DNA of 64,000 nt. Source: Callipepla californica brunnescens (Eukaryota > Chordata > Aves > Galliformes > Odontophoridae). The stretch lies in contig JALIRH010000097.1 in the NCBI GenBank assembly GCA_023055505.1, positions 558,001 to 622,000 of the forward strand, read 5' to 3'. The position numbers and the translations under genes were made by a program. Positions within the stretch are counted from its first letter, which is position 1, and every line of letters begins with the position of its first letter. The notes under the pieces are model-generated. The model saw only the letters and a list, made by a program, of their open reading frames with translations. It made no database searches and was not told the DNA's origin. Positions 48,901 to 52,292 of this stretch are shown here, one piece after another.

Positions 48901-49854
48901 TGCCAGTGCAGAGTAGAGGGGCAGGATCACCTTCTACCACTTGCTAGCCACACTTCTTTTGAAGCGGCCCAGGATACAGTTGTCTTTCTAGGCTGTGAGA
49001 GCTACCGGCTTATGCCCAGCTTCCTGCCTACCAGCACCCCCAGTTCTTTTTCAGCAGGGCTGTGCTCCACCCTTACATCTCCCAGCTTGTACCAAGAATG
49101 GGAGTTGCCATGACCTAAGTACAAGACCTCGCACTTGGATTTTTTGAACCTCTCAGCTCAACCCTAATTCTGGATGGCCTCCTGCCCCTCAGGCATCCCT
49201 TGGTATTATCTGCAAACTCACTGGGGGTGCACTTGATCCAACTGTTGATGTCACTGATGAAGATATTAAAGACCATCTGTCCCACTACTGACCCCCAAGT
49301 GACACTACTGGCCACTAATCTCCATCTGGACATTGAGCCACTGACTGTTACTCTCTGGGTGCAATCTCACAACCAGTTTCTTGTCCATCAAACAGACCAC
49401 TCTTCAAATCCAAATCTTTCCAATTTAGAGAGAAAGATGTCATGGGGAACCATTTCAAAGGCCTTACTGAAGTCCAGATAACATCAGTTGCTCTTCCCTT
49501 ATCCATAGAAAGCCAAACAAGCAAAAATAATTGCTACAAAGCAAATTCCATGTTAACGTGCAATACCAGTTTCTGCTTAAAATTCAAACTTGCGAACATG
49601 AGCAGTAAAAGAACATGCTTCCTGTTCCAAGTATTTTTAATAACTTTCTATTGGCACCAAGTATTATTTCTCTGTTAAATATTCCAACACAAAAAATTAT
49701 CATATTTAAATACAGGATGAACTACTGCCCACCTGATACATCCAGAAATGTCTGTGCACATCCAGTTCCCGCAGAACTGGTTGCAATACATTCATAGGAT
49801 CCTTCATCAGACAAGGAGAGTTGGTCAATATCCCAGCTCATATTTGATGATTCT
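118..49854 (-). CDS. HMCN1: Hemicentin-1, central Ig-domain array (partial gene, 22 exons)
   Basis: Hemicentin-1 is a very large secreted extracellular-matrix protein (VWA domain, more than 40 Ig domains, then thrombospondin, EGF and fibulin-type parts) that acts at basement-membrane and epithelial junctions. This span holds only part of the Ig array. The sequence shows 22 minus-strand exons with GT-AG borders that join in one open frame: half an Ig domain followed by 12 whole Ig domains of 90-98 residues. Each whole domain keeps the first Cys, the core Trp and the D-x-G-x-Y-x-C motif. Domain order and wording agree with what I recall of vertebrate HMCN1, for example [24 protein letters not shown] and PPSIKGG starts. 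All inter-domain introns are phase 1. Paralogue HMCN2 is the main alternative, but the residue-level match favours HMCN1. No promoter, start or stop codon of the gene is in the window. Confidence 0.95.
397..2929 (-). other. HMCN1 intron with one LTR fragment
   Basis: This AT-rich intron is empty apart from the LTR fragment at 1166-1300. Short open frames here show no domain or family signature. Confidence 0.8.
1166..1300 (+). mobile_element. Truncated LTR fragment of the C/D provirus family
   Basis: It begins TGTATGGGAACTGTTGAATC and continues with the same bases as the LTRs at 48266 and 58160 (AACCACTGATTGATCACCTGAG). It then fades out after GGGGTGGAGTCTGACC. The downstream half of the LTR is missing and no TSD is visible. 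Confidence 0.8.
2930..3084 (-). CDS. HMCN1: HMCN1 exon: second half of an Ig domain
   Basis: This 155-bp exon (phase 2 in, phase 1 out) encodes [34 protein letters not shown] and LIIH. The acceptor is GCTATTTCAG and the donor CATG/GTAAGT. It joins 4059-4185 through a split Lys codon. Confidence 0.95.
3085..4058 (-). other. HMCN1 intron inside an Ig domain
   Basis: Low-GC intron. A short TA run lies at 3645-3657. I see nothing else. Confidence 0.8.
4059..4185 (-). CDS. HMCN1: HMCN1 exon: first half of an Ig domain
   Basis: This 127-bp exon (phase 1 in, phase 2 out) encodes [19 protein letters not shown], the first Cys in [13 protein letters not shown] and Trp in IHWFKDG. The acceptor is TTTTTAAAG/TT and the donor GCAA/GTAAGT. 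Confidence 0.94.
4186..4668 (-). other. HMCN1 intron between Ig domains
   Basis: Short phase-1 intron with no recognisable repeat or gene. Confidence 0.8.
4669..4816 (-). CDS. HMCN1: HMCN1 exon: second half of an Ig domain
   Basis: This 148-bp exon (phase 0 in, phase 1 out) encodes [29 protein letters not shown] and TNVAGSSEK. The acceptor is CTTTTAAG/GT and the donor CTAG/GTTAGT, where the fourth base is T instead of the usual A. Confidence 0.93.
4817..5499 (-). other. HMCN1 intron inside an Ig domain
   Basis: It contains a T-rich run at about 4883-4906. Nothing else is recognisable. Confidence 0.8.
5500..5630 (-). CDS. HMCN1: HMCN1 exon: first half of an Ig domain
   Basis: This 131-bp exon (phase 1 in, phase 0 out) encodes [15 protein letters not shown], the first Cys in [11 protein letters not shown] and Trp in ISWYKEDTQ. 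The acceptor is TTCTTGTAG and the donor CCAG/GTATGC. Confidence 0.94.
5631..6630 (-). other. HMCN1 intron between Ig domains
   Basis: Low-complexity, AT-rich sequence with no recognisable element. Confidence 0.8.
6631..6825 (-). CDS. HMCN1: HMCN1 exon: second part of an Ig domain, including core Trp
   Basis: This 195-bp exon is phase 1 at both ends. It encodes [38 protein letters not shown] and [10 protein letters not shown], ending in LKVH. The acceptor is TTCTTAG/GT and the donor CATG/GTAAAT. The split lies earlier in the domain than in most neighbours. Confidence 0.93.
6826..7212 (-). other. HMCN1 intron inside an Ig domain
   Basis: A 387-bp intron with nothing recognisable beyond splice sites. 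Confidence 0.8.
7213..7308 (-). CDS. HMCN1: HMCN1 exon: first half of an Ig domain
   Basis: This 96-bp exon is phase 1 at both ends. It encodes [32 protein letters not shown] and stops before the core Trp, which is in the next exon. The acceptor is TTCTTTCAG and the donor AAAG/GTATGA. Confidence 0.92.
7309..8154 (-). other. HMCN1 intron between Ig domains
   Basis: AT-rich with no recognisable element. Confidence 0.8.
8155..8427 (-). CDS. HMCN1: HMCN1 exon: complete Ig domain
   Basis: A whole 91-residue Ig domain lies in one 273-bp exon, phase 1 at both ends. It encodes VPPKIQRGP, the first Cys in [13 protein letters not shown], Trp in ITWFRG, then NAGIYRC and ASNVAGSDT. The acceptor is TTGCTTAG/TT and the donor CAAG/GTATTT. 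It is GC-richer than its neighbours. Confidence 0.95.
8428..10243 (-). other. HMCN1 intron with GC-richer block and microsatellite
   Basis: It holds an unexplained GC-richer block around 9105-9330 and a mixed dinucleotide microsatellite at 9955-10036. The rest looks like plain intron. Confidence 0.75.
9955..10036. repeat. Compound (AC)n(TA)n(CT)n microsatellite
   Basis: Runs of AC, then TA, then AC again, then CT and TA follow one another over about 80 bp. Such tracts are length-variable and create spurious open frames on both strands here. Confidence 0.95.
10244..10371 (-). CDS. HMCN1: HMCN1 exon: second half of an Ig domain
   Basis: This 128-bp exon (phase 2 in, phase 1 out) encodes [23 protein letters not shown] and [10 protein letters not shown]. 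The acceptor is TTTTGCAG/A and the donor AATG/GTAAGT. The Arg codon split with 12679-12844 joins in frame. Confidence 0.95.
10372..12678 (-). other. HMCN1 intron inside an Ig domain
   Basis: It has a poly-A run at about 10647-10665. Open frames at 11832-12062 and 12319-12519 match nothing I know. No repeat family is recognised. Confidence 0.75.
12679..12844 (-). CDS. HMCN1: HMCN1 exon: first half of an Ig domain
   Basis: This 166-bp exon (phase 1 in, phase 2 out) encodes [19 protein letters not shown], the first Cys in [13 protein letters not shown] and Trp in ITWAKETQL. The acceptor is GTTATAG/TG and the donor TAAG/GTAACA. The linker before the domain is longer than in its neighbours. Confidence 0.94.
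13323..13811 (-). mobile_element. CR1 LINE, 3' fragment, minus orientation
   Basis: CR1 is the dominant avian non-LTR retrotransposon and is usually cut off at its 5' end. The left end carries the reversed CR1 tail (ATAGAATCATCAAGGTTGG), then the usual CR1 3' block (CCAGTCCAACC, CTGGTGACCCCATCACC, CCAGACTGAACAACC). It stops where the plus-strand copy begins. Confidence 0.93.
13812..14576 (+). mobile_element. CR1 LINE, 3' fragment with reverse-transcriptase C-terminus
   Basis: A 143-codon frame at 13819-14250 encodes the end of the CR1 reverse transcriptase: [51 protein letters not shown]. The 3' end closes with GGTCCCTTCCAACCCC and ATTCTATGAT. It is 5' truncated, and its cut end abuts a second, opposite CR1. 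Confidence 0.94.
14867..15026 (-). CDS. HMCN1: HMCN1 exon: second half of an Ig domain
   Basis: This 160-bp exon (phase 0 in, phase 1 out) encodes [28 protein letters not shown] and [10 protein letters not shown]. The acceptor is TTTCTACAG and the donor TTTG/GTATAT. Its donor side lies about 290 bp from a plus-strand CR1 copy. Confidence 0.94.
15027..16396 (-). other. HMCN1 intron inside an Ig domain
   Basis: AT-rich with no recognisable element. Confidence 0.8.
16397..16509 (-). CDS. HMCN1: HMCN1 exon: first half of an Ig domain
   Basis: This 113-bp exon (phase 1 in, phase 0 out) encodes [16 protein letters not shown], the first Cys in VILPCKASG and Trp in ITWSK. The acceptor is TTATTTTCAG and the donor TAAG/GTAACT. 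Confidence 0.95.
16510..17936 (-). other. HMCN1 intron between Ig domains
   Basis: AT-rich, with a short A run at 17490-17504. Nothing else is recognised. Confidence 0.8.
17937..18081 (-). CDS. HMCN1: HMCN1 exon: second half of an Ig domain
   Basis: This 145-bp exon (phase 0 in, phase 1 out) encodes [26 protein letters not shown] and [10 protein letters not shown]. The acceptor is TTTTGGCAG and the donor TATG/GTAAGG. Confidence 0.95.
18082..19541 (-). other. HMCN1 intron with one CR1 fragment
   Basis: It contains the old CR1 fragment at 18805-19183 and homopolymer runs near 18164 and 18702. Confidence 0.8.
18805..19183 (+). mobile_element. Old CR1 LINE 3' fragment, plus orientation
   Basis: It shows the CR1 3' region in diverged form: GGGGGACACTGAGGGAAGACC, GGCCTCAAGTTGCACCAG, AAAATTTCTTCTCCAAG, GGTGCTGGAACAGGCTGCC, then TTCCAACACTGATGATTCTA at the end. 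Confidence 0.88.
19542..19669 (-). CDS. HMCN1: HMCN1 exon: first half of an Ig domain
   Basis: This 128-bp exon (phase 1 in, phase 0 out) encodes [17 protein letters not shown], the first Cys in [12 protein letters not shown] and Trp in RNWIK. The acceptor is TTGTCAAG/TT and the donor GCTG/GTAAGA. Confidence 0.95.
20445..20778 (-). repeat. Provirus 1, 3' LTR
   Basis: A 334-bp LTR, clearly paired with 27011-27361 but with differences, including loss of the spacer in the CACAGGTG inverted pair and a shortened end. The GGATCTC/GAGATCC arms lie at 20604-20623. Confidence 0.92.
20779..20789 (-). promoter_or_regulatory. Polypurine tract of provirus 1
   Basis: Directly next to the 3' LTR, the minus strand reads AAGGGGTGGAG. 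This is the expected place and composition for the primer of plus-strand DNA synthesis. The same run sits at 58511-58521 in provirus 3. Confidence 0.8.
20950..21604 (-). pseudogene. Provirus 1 region downstream of integrase, function unknown
   Basis: Two open pieces (21305-21604 and 21104-21286) lie between integrase and the 3' LTR. The same region occurs in provirus 3. It is rich in Trp, Pro and Val ([20 protein letters not shown]). I see no env features such as a signal peptide, furin site or membrane anchor. ERV-L relatives often carry a dUTPase here, but I cannot see its motifs. It may be the integrase C-terminal extension. Confidence 0.5.
21644..22250 (-). pseudogene. pol: Provirus 1 integrase, broken
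   Basis: The zinc-binding part is at 21846-22250 ([18 protein letters not shown]), followed by RWQVDYIGP with the first catalytic Asp. The second Asp ([10 protein letters not shown]) and the catalytic Glu (GLIERYNG) are in an overlapping frame at 21644-22051. A frame shift between them disables it. This is the D,D-35-E integrase layout of retroviruses. Confidence 0.82.
22124..23238 (-). pseudogene. pol: Provirus 1 RT connection and RNase H, broken
   Basis: The piece at 22987-23238 is the RT thumb/connection ([36 protein letters not shown]). The long open piece 22457-23065 holds the RNase H start with [13 protein letters not shown] and [15 protein letters not shown] further piece at 22124-22453 continues in another frame with HVSGHRP and GNDDADTLA. 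The acidic residues of the RNase H core are visible but divided by breaks. Confidence 0.8.
23295..24396 (-). pseudogene. pol: Provirus 1 protease and reverse transcriptase, broken
   Basis: The piece at 24185-24396 holds a retroviral protease core, with D-T-S where D-T-G is usual ([16 protein letters not shown]). The next piece (23827-24183) holds the protease end ([10 protein letters not shown]) and the RT start ([32 protein letters not shown]). The third (23295-23780) holds the RT palm ([15 protein letters not shown]) and the catalytic box at 23529-23540, read as Y-T-D-D instead of Y-I-D-D. Frame breaks separate the pieces. These features match ERV-L RT. Confidence 0.85.
24398..25337 (-). 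mobile_element. CR1 LINE nested in provirus 1
   Basis: The reversed CR1 tail (TAGATTCATAGATTCATTAG) starts at 24398 and the 5'-truncated end is near 25337. The bases acaca occur at both edges (24393-24397 and 25338-25342) and look like a target duplication. Provirus 3, which lacks this CR1, has continuous sequence at the matching point near 62132-62150. An open frame of 323 codons (24487-25458) encodes the CR1 RT end: [43 protein letters not shown]. The frame starts in ERV sequence. This is the best-preserved CR1 coding stretch in the window. Confidence 0.94.
25528..26694 (-). pseudogene. gag: Provirus 1 gag-like region, broken
   Basis: Three open pieces in different frames (26431-26694, 26035-26403, 25528-26028) make up the structural-protein region. 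The first is a short coiled-coil-like stretch rich in Leu, Glu and Lys. The second has the look of a capsid domain, with [19 protein letters not shown] and [10 protein letters not shown]. The third continues with helix-rich sequence and ends in basic, Pro-rich sequence. I see no Cys-His zinc knuckle, which is usual for ERV-L. Stops and shifts near 26430 and 26030 break it. Confidence 0.75.
26993..27009 (-). promoter_or_regulatory. Probable primer-binding site of provirus 1
   Basis: After the 5' LTR and two bases, the minus strand reads TGGTGAGCCAGGCAGGC, starting with the TGG that pairs with a tRNA CCA end. I cannot assign the tRNA. It differs from the Lys-type site of the ERV at 50462. Confidence 0.5.
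27011..27361 (-). repeat. Provirus 1, 5' LTR
   Basis: A 351-bp LTR. On the plus strand it starts TGTAGGGTGAATAACCCC and ends GTTCCCACACA. It contains the paired arms GGATCTC/GAGATCC (27172-27191) and the inverted CACAGGTG/CACCTGTG pair (27262-27286). CATTTAAGGG is the only TATA-like stretch I see. No AATAAA signal is present on the minus strand. Confidence 0.92.
27877..27975 (-). CDS. HMCN1: HMCN1 exon: second half of an Ig domain
   Basis: This 99-bp exon is phase 1 at both ends. It encodes [18 protein letters not shown] and ends ITVTGL. The acceptor TTCCTGTAG follows a long T-rich tract (A-rich on the plus strand, 27980-28010). The next exon in the gene is 8.2 kb away because a provirus sits between them. 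Confidence 0.95.
27976..28893 (-). other. HMCN1 intron inside an Ig domain
   Basis: AT-rich, with A or T runs at 27980-28010 and 28778-28792. Nothing else is recognised. Confidence 0.8.
28894..29088 (-). CDS. HMCN1: HMCN1 exon: first half of an Ig domain
   Basis: This 195-bp exon is phase 1 at both ends. It encodes SPPVFTQEP, the first Cys in [14 protein letters not shown], Trp in VKWRR, then [11 protein letters not shown]. The donor is AATA/GTAGGT, a non-standard but usable site, and the acceptor is TTTTTTGCAG. Confidence 0.93.
29089..30139 (-). other. HMCN1 intron with a diverged LTR
   Basis: The only recognisable content is an old LTR relative at 29255-29510. Confidence 0.7.
29255..29510 (+). 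mobile_element. Old, diverged LTR of the C/D provirus family
   Basis: It aligns in order with the younger LTRs: CCACAGCCTGAAGCAGTAATTG, then CCACCCCTTCCCAGATC, then CTTGCTGGAGATCCCTGCC, then TTTTTCTCTTTCATTTCTG. Many substitutions and no clear ends or TSD. Confidence 0.65.
30140..30298 (-). CDS. HMCN1: HMCN1 exon: second half of an Ig domain
   Basis: This 159-bp exon is phase 1 at both ends. It encodes [24 protein letters not shown], then NDAGRASGK and LDVG. The donor is GGCT/GTAAGT. The A-rich stretch at 30314-30360 reads on the coding strand as a long T-rich tract just upstream of the acceptor. Confidence 0.95.
30299..31041 (-). other. HMCN1 intron inside an Ig domain
   Basis: It starts with the A-rich stretch 30314-30360. 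Nothing else is recognised. Confidence 0.8.
30314..30360. repeat. A-rich low-complexity tract
   Basis: About 45 bp of A broken by single C bases. On the coding strand it lies 15 bp upstream of an HMCN1 acceptor and so extends its pyrimidine tract. Confidence 0.9.
31042..31155 (-). CDS. HMCN1: HMCN1 exon: first half of an Ig domain
   Basis: This 114-bp exon is phase 1 at both ends. It starts EGPTVTIEQ, has the first Cys in [10 protein letters not shown] and the Trp in QVKWFK. The donor AAAG/GTGCCC is weaker than consensus. The acceptor is CCTTTTAG. Confidence 0.95.
31156..32101 (-). other. HMCN1 intron with a solo LTR
   Basis: It contains the solo LTR 31436-31772. The remainder is plain AT-rich intron. 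Confidence 0.85.
31436..31772 (-). mobile_element. Solo LTR A (337 bp)
   Basis: It runs TGTAGGGC...CCATACA on the plus strand, with gacttt repeated outside both ends (31430-31435, 31773-31778). No internal viral sequence remains, so it arose by LTR-LTR recombination. It is the same length as, and by eye about 96 percent like, the LTR at 48266-48602. The arms GGATCTC/GAGATCC are at 31595-31614. Confidence 0.95.
32102..32229 (-). CDS. HMCN1: HMCN1 exon: second half of an Ig domain
   Basis: This 128-bp exon (phase 2 in, phase 1 out) continues the domain with YRLTPEGTL, the motif DAGVYGC and LASNSAGT. The acceptor is TTCTCAG/A and the donor ATTG/GTAAGC. It joins in frame to 32679-32820 and to 31042-31155. 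Confidence 0.95.
32230..32678 (-). other. HMCN1 intron inside an Ig domain
   Basis: AT-rich, with an A-rich run at 32620-32650. Nothing else is recognised. Confidence 0.8.
32679..32820 (-). CDS. HMCN1: HMCN1 exon: first half of an Ig domain
   Basis: This 142-bp exon (phase 1 in, phase 2 out) encodes EPPRIVILP, then the first Cys in [12 protein letters not shown] and the core Trp in VVWTH. The acceptor is TTTAATAG/AA and the donor ACAG/GTAGAG. The Arg codon split at its end is completed by the exon at 32102-32229. Confidence 0.95.
34442..34454 (-). promoter_or_regulatory. Possible CTCF-binding site
   Basis: The minus strand reads CCACCAGGTGGCA, a close match to the CTCF core. It lies in an otherwise featureless intron stretch. 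Motif matches alone are weak evidence of occupancy. Confidence 0.35.
35205..35385 (-). mobile_element. CR1 LINE internal fragment
   Basis: The block CCACTCTCTGGCTTCAG, CAGTTCTTCACCCATC, AATCTTTCCAATTTGGAG, GGACTGTGTCAAAG matches the matching part of the CR1 at 48603-49500. It lacks the CR1 3' tail, so it is a leftover internal piece. Confidence 0.75.
36254..37020 (-). mobile_element. CR1 LINE, 3' fragment with RT remnant
   Basis: The reversed tail (AATCATAGAATGGCCTGGG) starts it. Minus-strand pieces encode the RT end: [27 protein letters not shown] junk after a shift, and [19 protein letters not shown]. Frame breaks are present. Confidence 0.92.
39748..39914 (-). mobile_element. CR1 LINE 3' fragment abutting ERV 2
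   Basis: It shows AATCCTCAGAGTTGGAAGGG, TCCAACTCCCCTGCAATGC, CAGAGCCTGGTCCAGCCTGG and GGTGGGGCATCCACCAC. It ends where ERV 2 begins and does not resume on the other side. Confidence 0.88.
39915..40338 (-). repeat. LTR of ERV 2, inverted relative to its internal region
   Basis: Read on the minus strand it starts TGTCATGGTTTTATGATTTT and follows the 5' LTR at 50462 to about its base 50890. The rest of the LTR is missing at the left edge. Confidence 0.88.
40452..42365 (+). pseudogene. gag: ERV 2 gag-like region, broken
   Basis: The start codon position carries TTG in place of the ATG seen at 51249. A piece at 40683-40904 matches the hydrophobic end of the leader protein in ERV 4 ([20 protein letters not shown]). 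Degenerate 21-nt repeats follow at about 41090-41440. Two later pieces (41743-41970 and 42036-42365) look like capsid: [32 protein letters not shown]. At 40929-40931 it has CAA where ERV 4 has a stop. Confidence 0.75.
42640..43090 (+). pseudogene. pol: ERV 2 protease remnant
   Basis: This stretch parallels 52290-52500 of ERV 4 (GGGAAAGGGAATAAGAGAGT, TATTGGACTGTGTGGAT, GACACTGGTGCACAGTG) and continues past the point where ERV 4 is deleted. Stops occur in every frame. Confidence 0.7.
43178..43453 (-). CDS. HMCN1: HMCN1 exon: complete Ig domain
   Basis: A whole Ig domain lies in one 276-bp exon, phase 1 at both ends. It shows EPPPVIQVP at the start, first Cys in LTC, Trp in LTWQR and second Cys in DAGEYNC. 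The acceptor is TTATGCAG/AA and the donor CAAG/GTAACT. The exon lies about 90 bp from the end of a degraded ERV on its donor side. Confidence 0.95.
43699..44600 (-). mobile_element. CR1 LINE, 3' fragment, minus orientation
   Basis: The reversed tail (ATAGAATCATAGAACCATTAAG) begins it, followed by the CR1 3' block and RT C-terminal region (GGCACACTGCTGGCT, CCAGTCACTCTGCCCCAAGC). Many stops. It fades near 44600. Confidence 0.9.
48059..48265 (-). mobile_element. CR1 LINE, left part, split by solo LTR B
   Basis: The reversed tail (ATAGATTCATAGAATTATTTG) and 3' block (AGCCTGGTCCAGGCC, CAGAGCCTTACCACTCTCA) run up to the LTR at 48266 and resume at 48603. Confidence 0.92.
48266..48602 (+). mobile_element. 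Solo LTR B (337 bp), nested in CR1
   Basis: It runs TGTATGGG...CCCTACA with ccaac repeated outside both ends (48261-48265, 48603-48607). It is the twin of solo LTR A at 31436 but in the opposite orientation. It carries the GGATCTC/GAGATCC arms at 48424-48443. Confidence 0.95.
48603..49500 (-). mobile_element. CR1 LINE, right part, split by solo LTR B
   Basis: It continues the CR1 at 48059-48265 without loss (CCAACCTAAATCTCCCCCC) through the RT end, with minus-strand pieces such as [12 protein letters not shown] and [20 protein letters not shown]. The 5' end is truncated near 49500. Confidence 0.9.
49733..49854 (-). CDS. HMCN1: HMCN1 exon: second half of an Ig domain (most 5' exon seen)
   Basis: This 122-bp exon enters in phase 2 and leaves in phase 1. 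It encodes the back half of an Ig domain with the motif DEGSYEC, then SSAGTG and a strand ending in DVS. The acceptor is a pyrimidine-rich CCAG and the donor is G/GTGGGC. The partner exon with the first Cys and Trp is not recognisable in the next 14 kb, so the upstream intron probably runs out of the window. Confidence 0.9.
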
Positions 49855-50461
49855 CTGGAGAAAGAAAAAAGTATATTCACTAAACTTCTGAGGGAATCAA
49901 GAGGTATAAGAACATGGTCTCCAGACTGCAGGCATAGGTTTTCACACACATGGGAAAATCAGATCCTGATCAAATTAGATCTAGCTTTATGGATTTTATT
50001 TAAAGATAAATATTAGCACCGTAACTTTTTAGAAGTATTGAAAAAGGCAAGTTTTCGCTGTAGATGTTTGATCGAAACATTCCAAGATGCATTTAATGTA
50101 TGTCAATAGTTGCCACAGTAATGCACTATTTGCAGTCATTTCCTCAGCTGATCATAACTTCATGCTGTATTCACTATTCAAGATGCTGTGTTTCCCTAAT
50201 ACTCATCAGCTTCTATGTAGAACATATGCAGTACATACCATGCTTGTAGCTCTTACTAACCAGACTTTCAGGTACAGATATGAGTCACACAAAAAGGAGG
50301 CTGTCCTTCAACAGATAAAGTCAAGTTTCCCCTCTCTATATGCAAACATACTCCTAGGTTCATAGAACAGAGAGAGTAGCATGTACTCTACCACCTTCTA
50401 GGTGACTACATCCAGTCAGCTCTTTCTGCCTTTCAAACTGTAGGGAATACCTCCACCTCAA

Positions 50462-51034
50462 TGTCATGGTTTTATGATTTTTGGTACTGGTATTCCACAT
50501 CATAACATCATGTATTGCATTGAGAGTTGGGGAGCTAATGCTCCAGCCCCATGGATCATTGATAGTTCCAGGTATACCTGTCTCAGAAGAGAAGAAGAAC
50601 TACATTCCCCAGAGGACTTTGCGATGCTTTGTATTTTTACGTGTTTTCCGCTCAGAGGGAACAGATAAAAACTCTCTGCGGTCACGGGACACTCTCTTTC
50701 CTTCGGGATCGACTCAGCAGTGGGTGCTCACTGCCATATCGCCTTCAGCGTTAGCGTAAGGCCTTCGGTTTATCGGACATTCTCTCTTGCTCATTTTATT
50801 TGATTCATTAGCCTCAATTCCAATTATATTGTATTATATTCTGTTATTTTGCTTTCTGATATCTTATTTAGTAAATTAGCCTTCCTCCTTAGATCGTTGC
50901 CGCTGTTTTGTTTCTAGGCCCATCTCCCTTTTCCTTTTCCCTTTTTCCTTGCCCTTTCCTGGGGCGTGGGTCCGTGGGTCCCCCGCACCAATCGTCACGG
51001 AACCGGGCCGACCCAGCCCGGTAAACCGTTGACA
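50462..51034 (+). repeat. ERV 4, 5' LTR
   Basis: It starts TGTCATGGTTTTATGATTTT and ends AAACCGTTGACA. It is GC-rich near its end (CCGCACCAATCGTCACGGAA). It belongs to a different LTR family from provirus 1. Confidence 0.92.
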
Positions 51035-51038
51035 TTTT

Positions 51039-51056
51039 TGGCGCCCAACGTGGGGC
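51039..51056 (+). promoter_or_regulatory. Primer-binding site, tRNA-Lys type
   Basis: Four bases after the LTR, the 18-mer TGGCGCCCAACGTGGGGC matches the known site complementary to tRNA-Lys(1,2) used by several retroviruses. Confidence 0.88.
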
Positions 51057-51248
51057 AGATGAGCTGCCTTAGCCGGGCAGAGACATACTCTTAGAGTGAA
51101 TCTCTGTCTCTTGCTAGCAAGCTTATCTGTACTGCAGGTACTGTACGGCATAACACGACCATGAAGTCTGGGCGTACTGCCAGTTGTTCTGGGATATCTG
51201 TAAACTTTTTTGGGTACTGCTAGCTTGTTTTAGTAAAGAAAAAAAAAA

Positions 51249-52268
51249 ATGCTCTCGCTTTTTAAACTGCTCTTAAAGGGGCTCCATTTCATGGTTTTTT
51301 CCCTTGTAATGCTTAGAATATACTGGGACTTAATTAAGTTTGCCATTCTGATCTATGGAGCTTGGTCTCTATATAATAAACTAAAAACACTGGTGGAAAT
51401 ACCTACCTGGCTTTTGTATATGATGTGGCATTCAGTTCCGGAGGGAGCAACCCCAGGTGGAGTTGTTAATTCTACGGAACTCACGATTTTTAAACCGGCT
51501 CCTGGCCTCTCCTTTGAATTTATTAAGCATTTTCTGAATGGTCATCCAATGCTCGTAATGACGGTGATGTCAGTCTCCCTGAATGTACTCTTTATTGGTA
51601 TCTATATTTATAATATTTTGAGAAAGCCTTCCCCAGAGCCAGAGAACAGTGACTGGCAGGGAGTTTGGAGGGACTTAGGAGAGACTTTAGAGAAGTGGTC
51701 ATCACCGGTGTCATGGGACTTTTCTCCTGAACACCTGTAAGATCCTGAGAACCTAAGCAGATATTTGAGACAGGGATGTTATGGCTCAGACAGATCTGAG
51801 GAGGCCCAAATTATTTGGGGTCTGGCTTATGCTTACCGGGCCTTATTCAATACTATTCCAAAGAGGCTTAGAGTTTTTGAAATAGAGGGAGAGCGTCTCC
51901 AAGCCAAAAGGGACAGTCTCCAAATTGAGAAAGACAGTCTTTTAGCTGACAATCAGACTCTCCAGATTGAGAGAGACACCTTCCAGTCTCAACAAGAAGC
52001 TCTCCAGACCAACATGAATGCCCTCCAGACCGAGAGAGACACCCTCCAGTCTCAACATGATGCTCTCCAATCCAACATAGACGCTCTCCAGTCTGAGCGA
52101 GATGCCCTCCAAACTGAGCGAGATGTCCTCCAATCCAAACTCAATAGCCCTCAGTCTCAACAAGATGGTCTCCAGTTTGTGCAAGATGCCCTCCAACCTG
52201 AAAGAGACACCCTCCTGTCTGAGCAAGATGTCCTCCTGTCTGAATGGTACTCCTTCAGAACTGAGTGA
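51249..52268 (+). pseudogene. gag: ERV 4 gag-like gene: membrane leader plus coiled coil, one stop
   Basis: The first open piece (51249-51740, 163 codons) has a basic, hydrophobic N-terminus (residues 13-42), an NST sequon at 75-77 and a second hydrophobic segment at about 101-124, followed by LRKPSPEPE. A TAA at 51738-51740 ends it. The same frame reopens and runs to 52268 with a long coiled coil made of 7-residue units of the type LQSERDA. ERV 2 has CAA at the stop position, so the two pieces were probably one protein. The function is unknown to me. The position fits Gag, but a membrane-spanning N-terminus is unusual for Gag. Capsid-like sequence seen in ERV 2 is deleted here. Confidence 0.7.
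51885..52260 (+). repeat. 21-nt tandem repeats encoding a heptad coiled coil
   Basis: About 17-18 in-frame copies of a unit like CTCCAGTCTGAGCGAGATGCC follow one another, each giving seven residues (L-Q-x-E-R-D-x). Copies differ by several bases. The matching stretch in ERV 2 is 41090-41440. Confidence 0.85.
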
Positions 52269-52292
52269 GGTACCTACCAGCTACAATAGCCC

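Larger units (their letters stand above)
43454..49732 (-). other. HMCN1 intron with CR1s and a nested solo LTR
   Basis: A 6.3-kb phase-1 intron. It holds the CR1 at 43699-44600 and the CR1 at 48059-49500 with an LTR inside. The stretch 44610-48050 has a GC-richer block at 45050-45500 that I cannot identify. Otherwise it is plain intron with an A run at 46148-46165. Confidence 0.8.

Noticed and set aside
51942..52226. Open minus-strand frame of 94 codons across the 21-nt repeats
   Set aside because: It is the mirror of the in-frame 21-nt repeat, which keeps stops out of the opposite strand too. No other support.
51885..52260. CRISPR-like or satellite reading of the 21-nt repeats
   Set aside because: The units are in frame, encode heptads and lie inside an ERV gag-like gene with no spacers.
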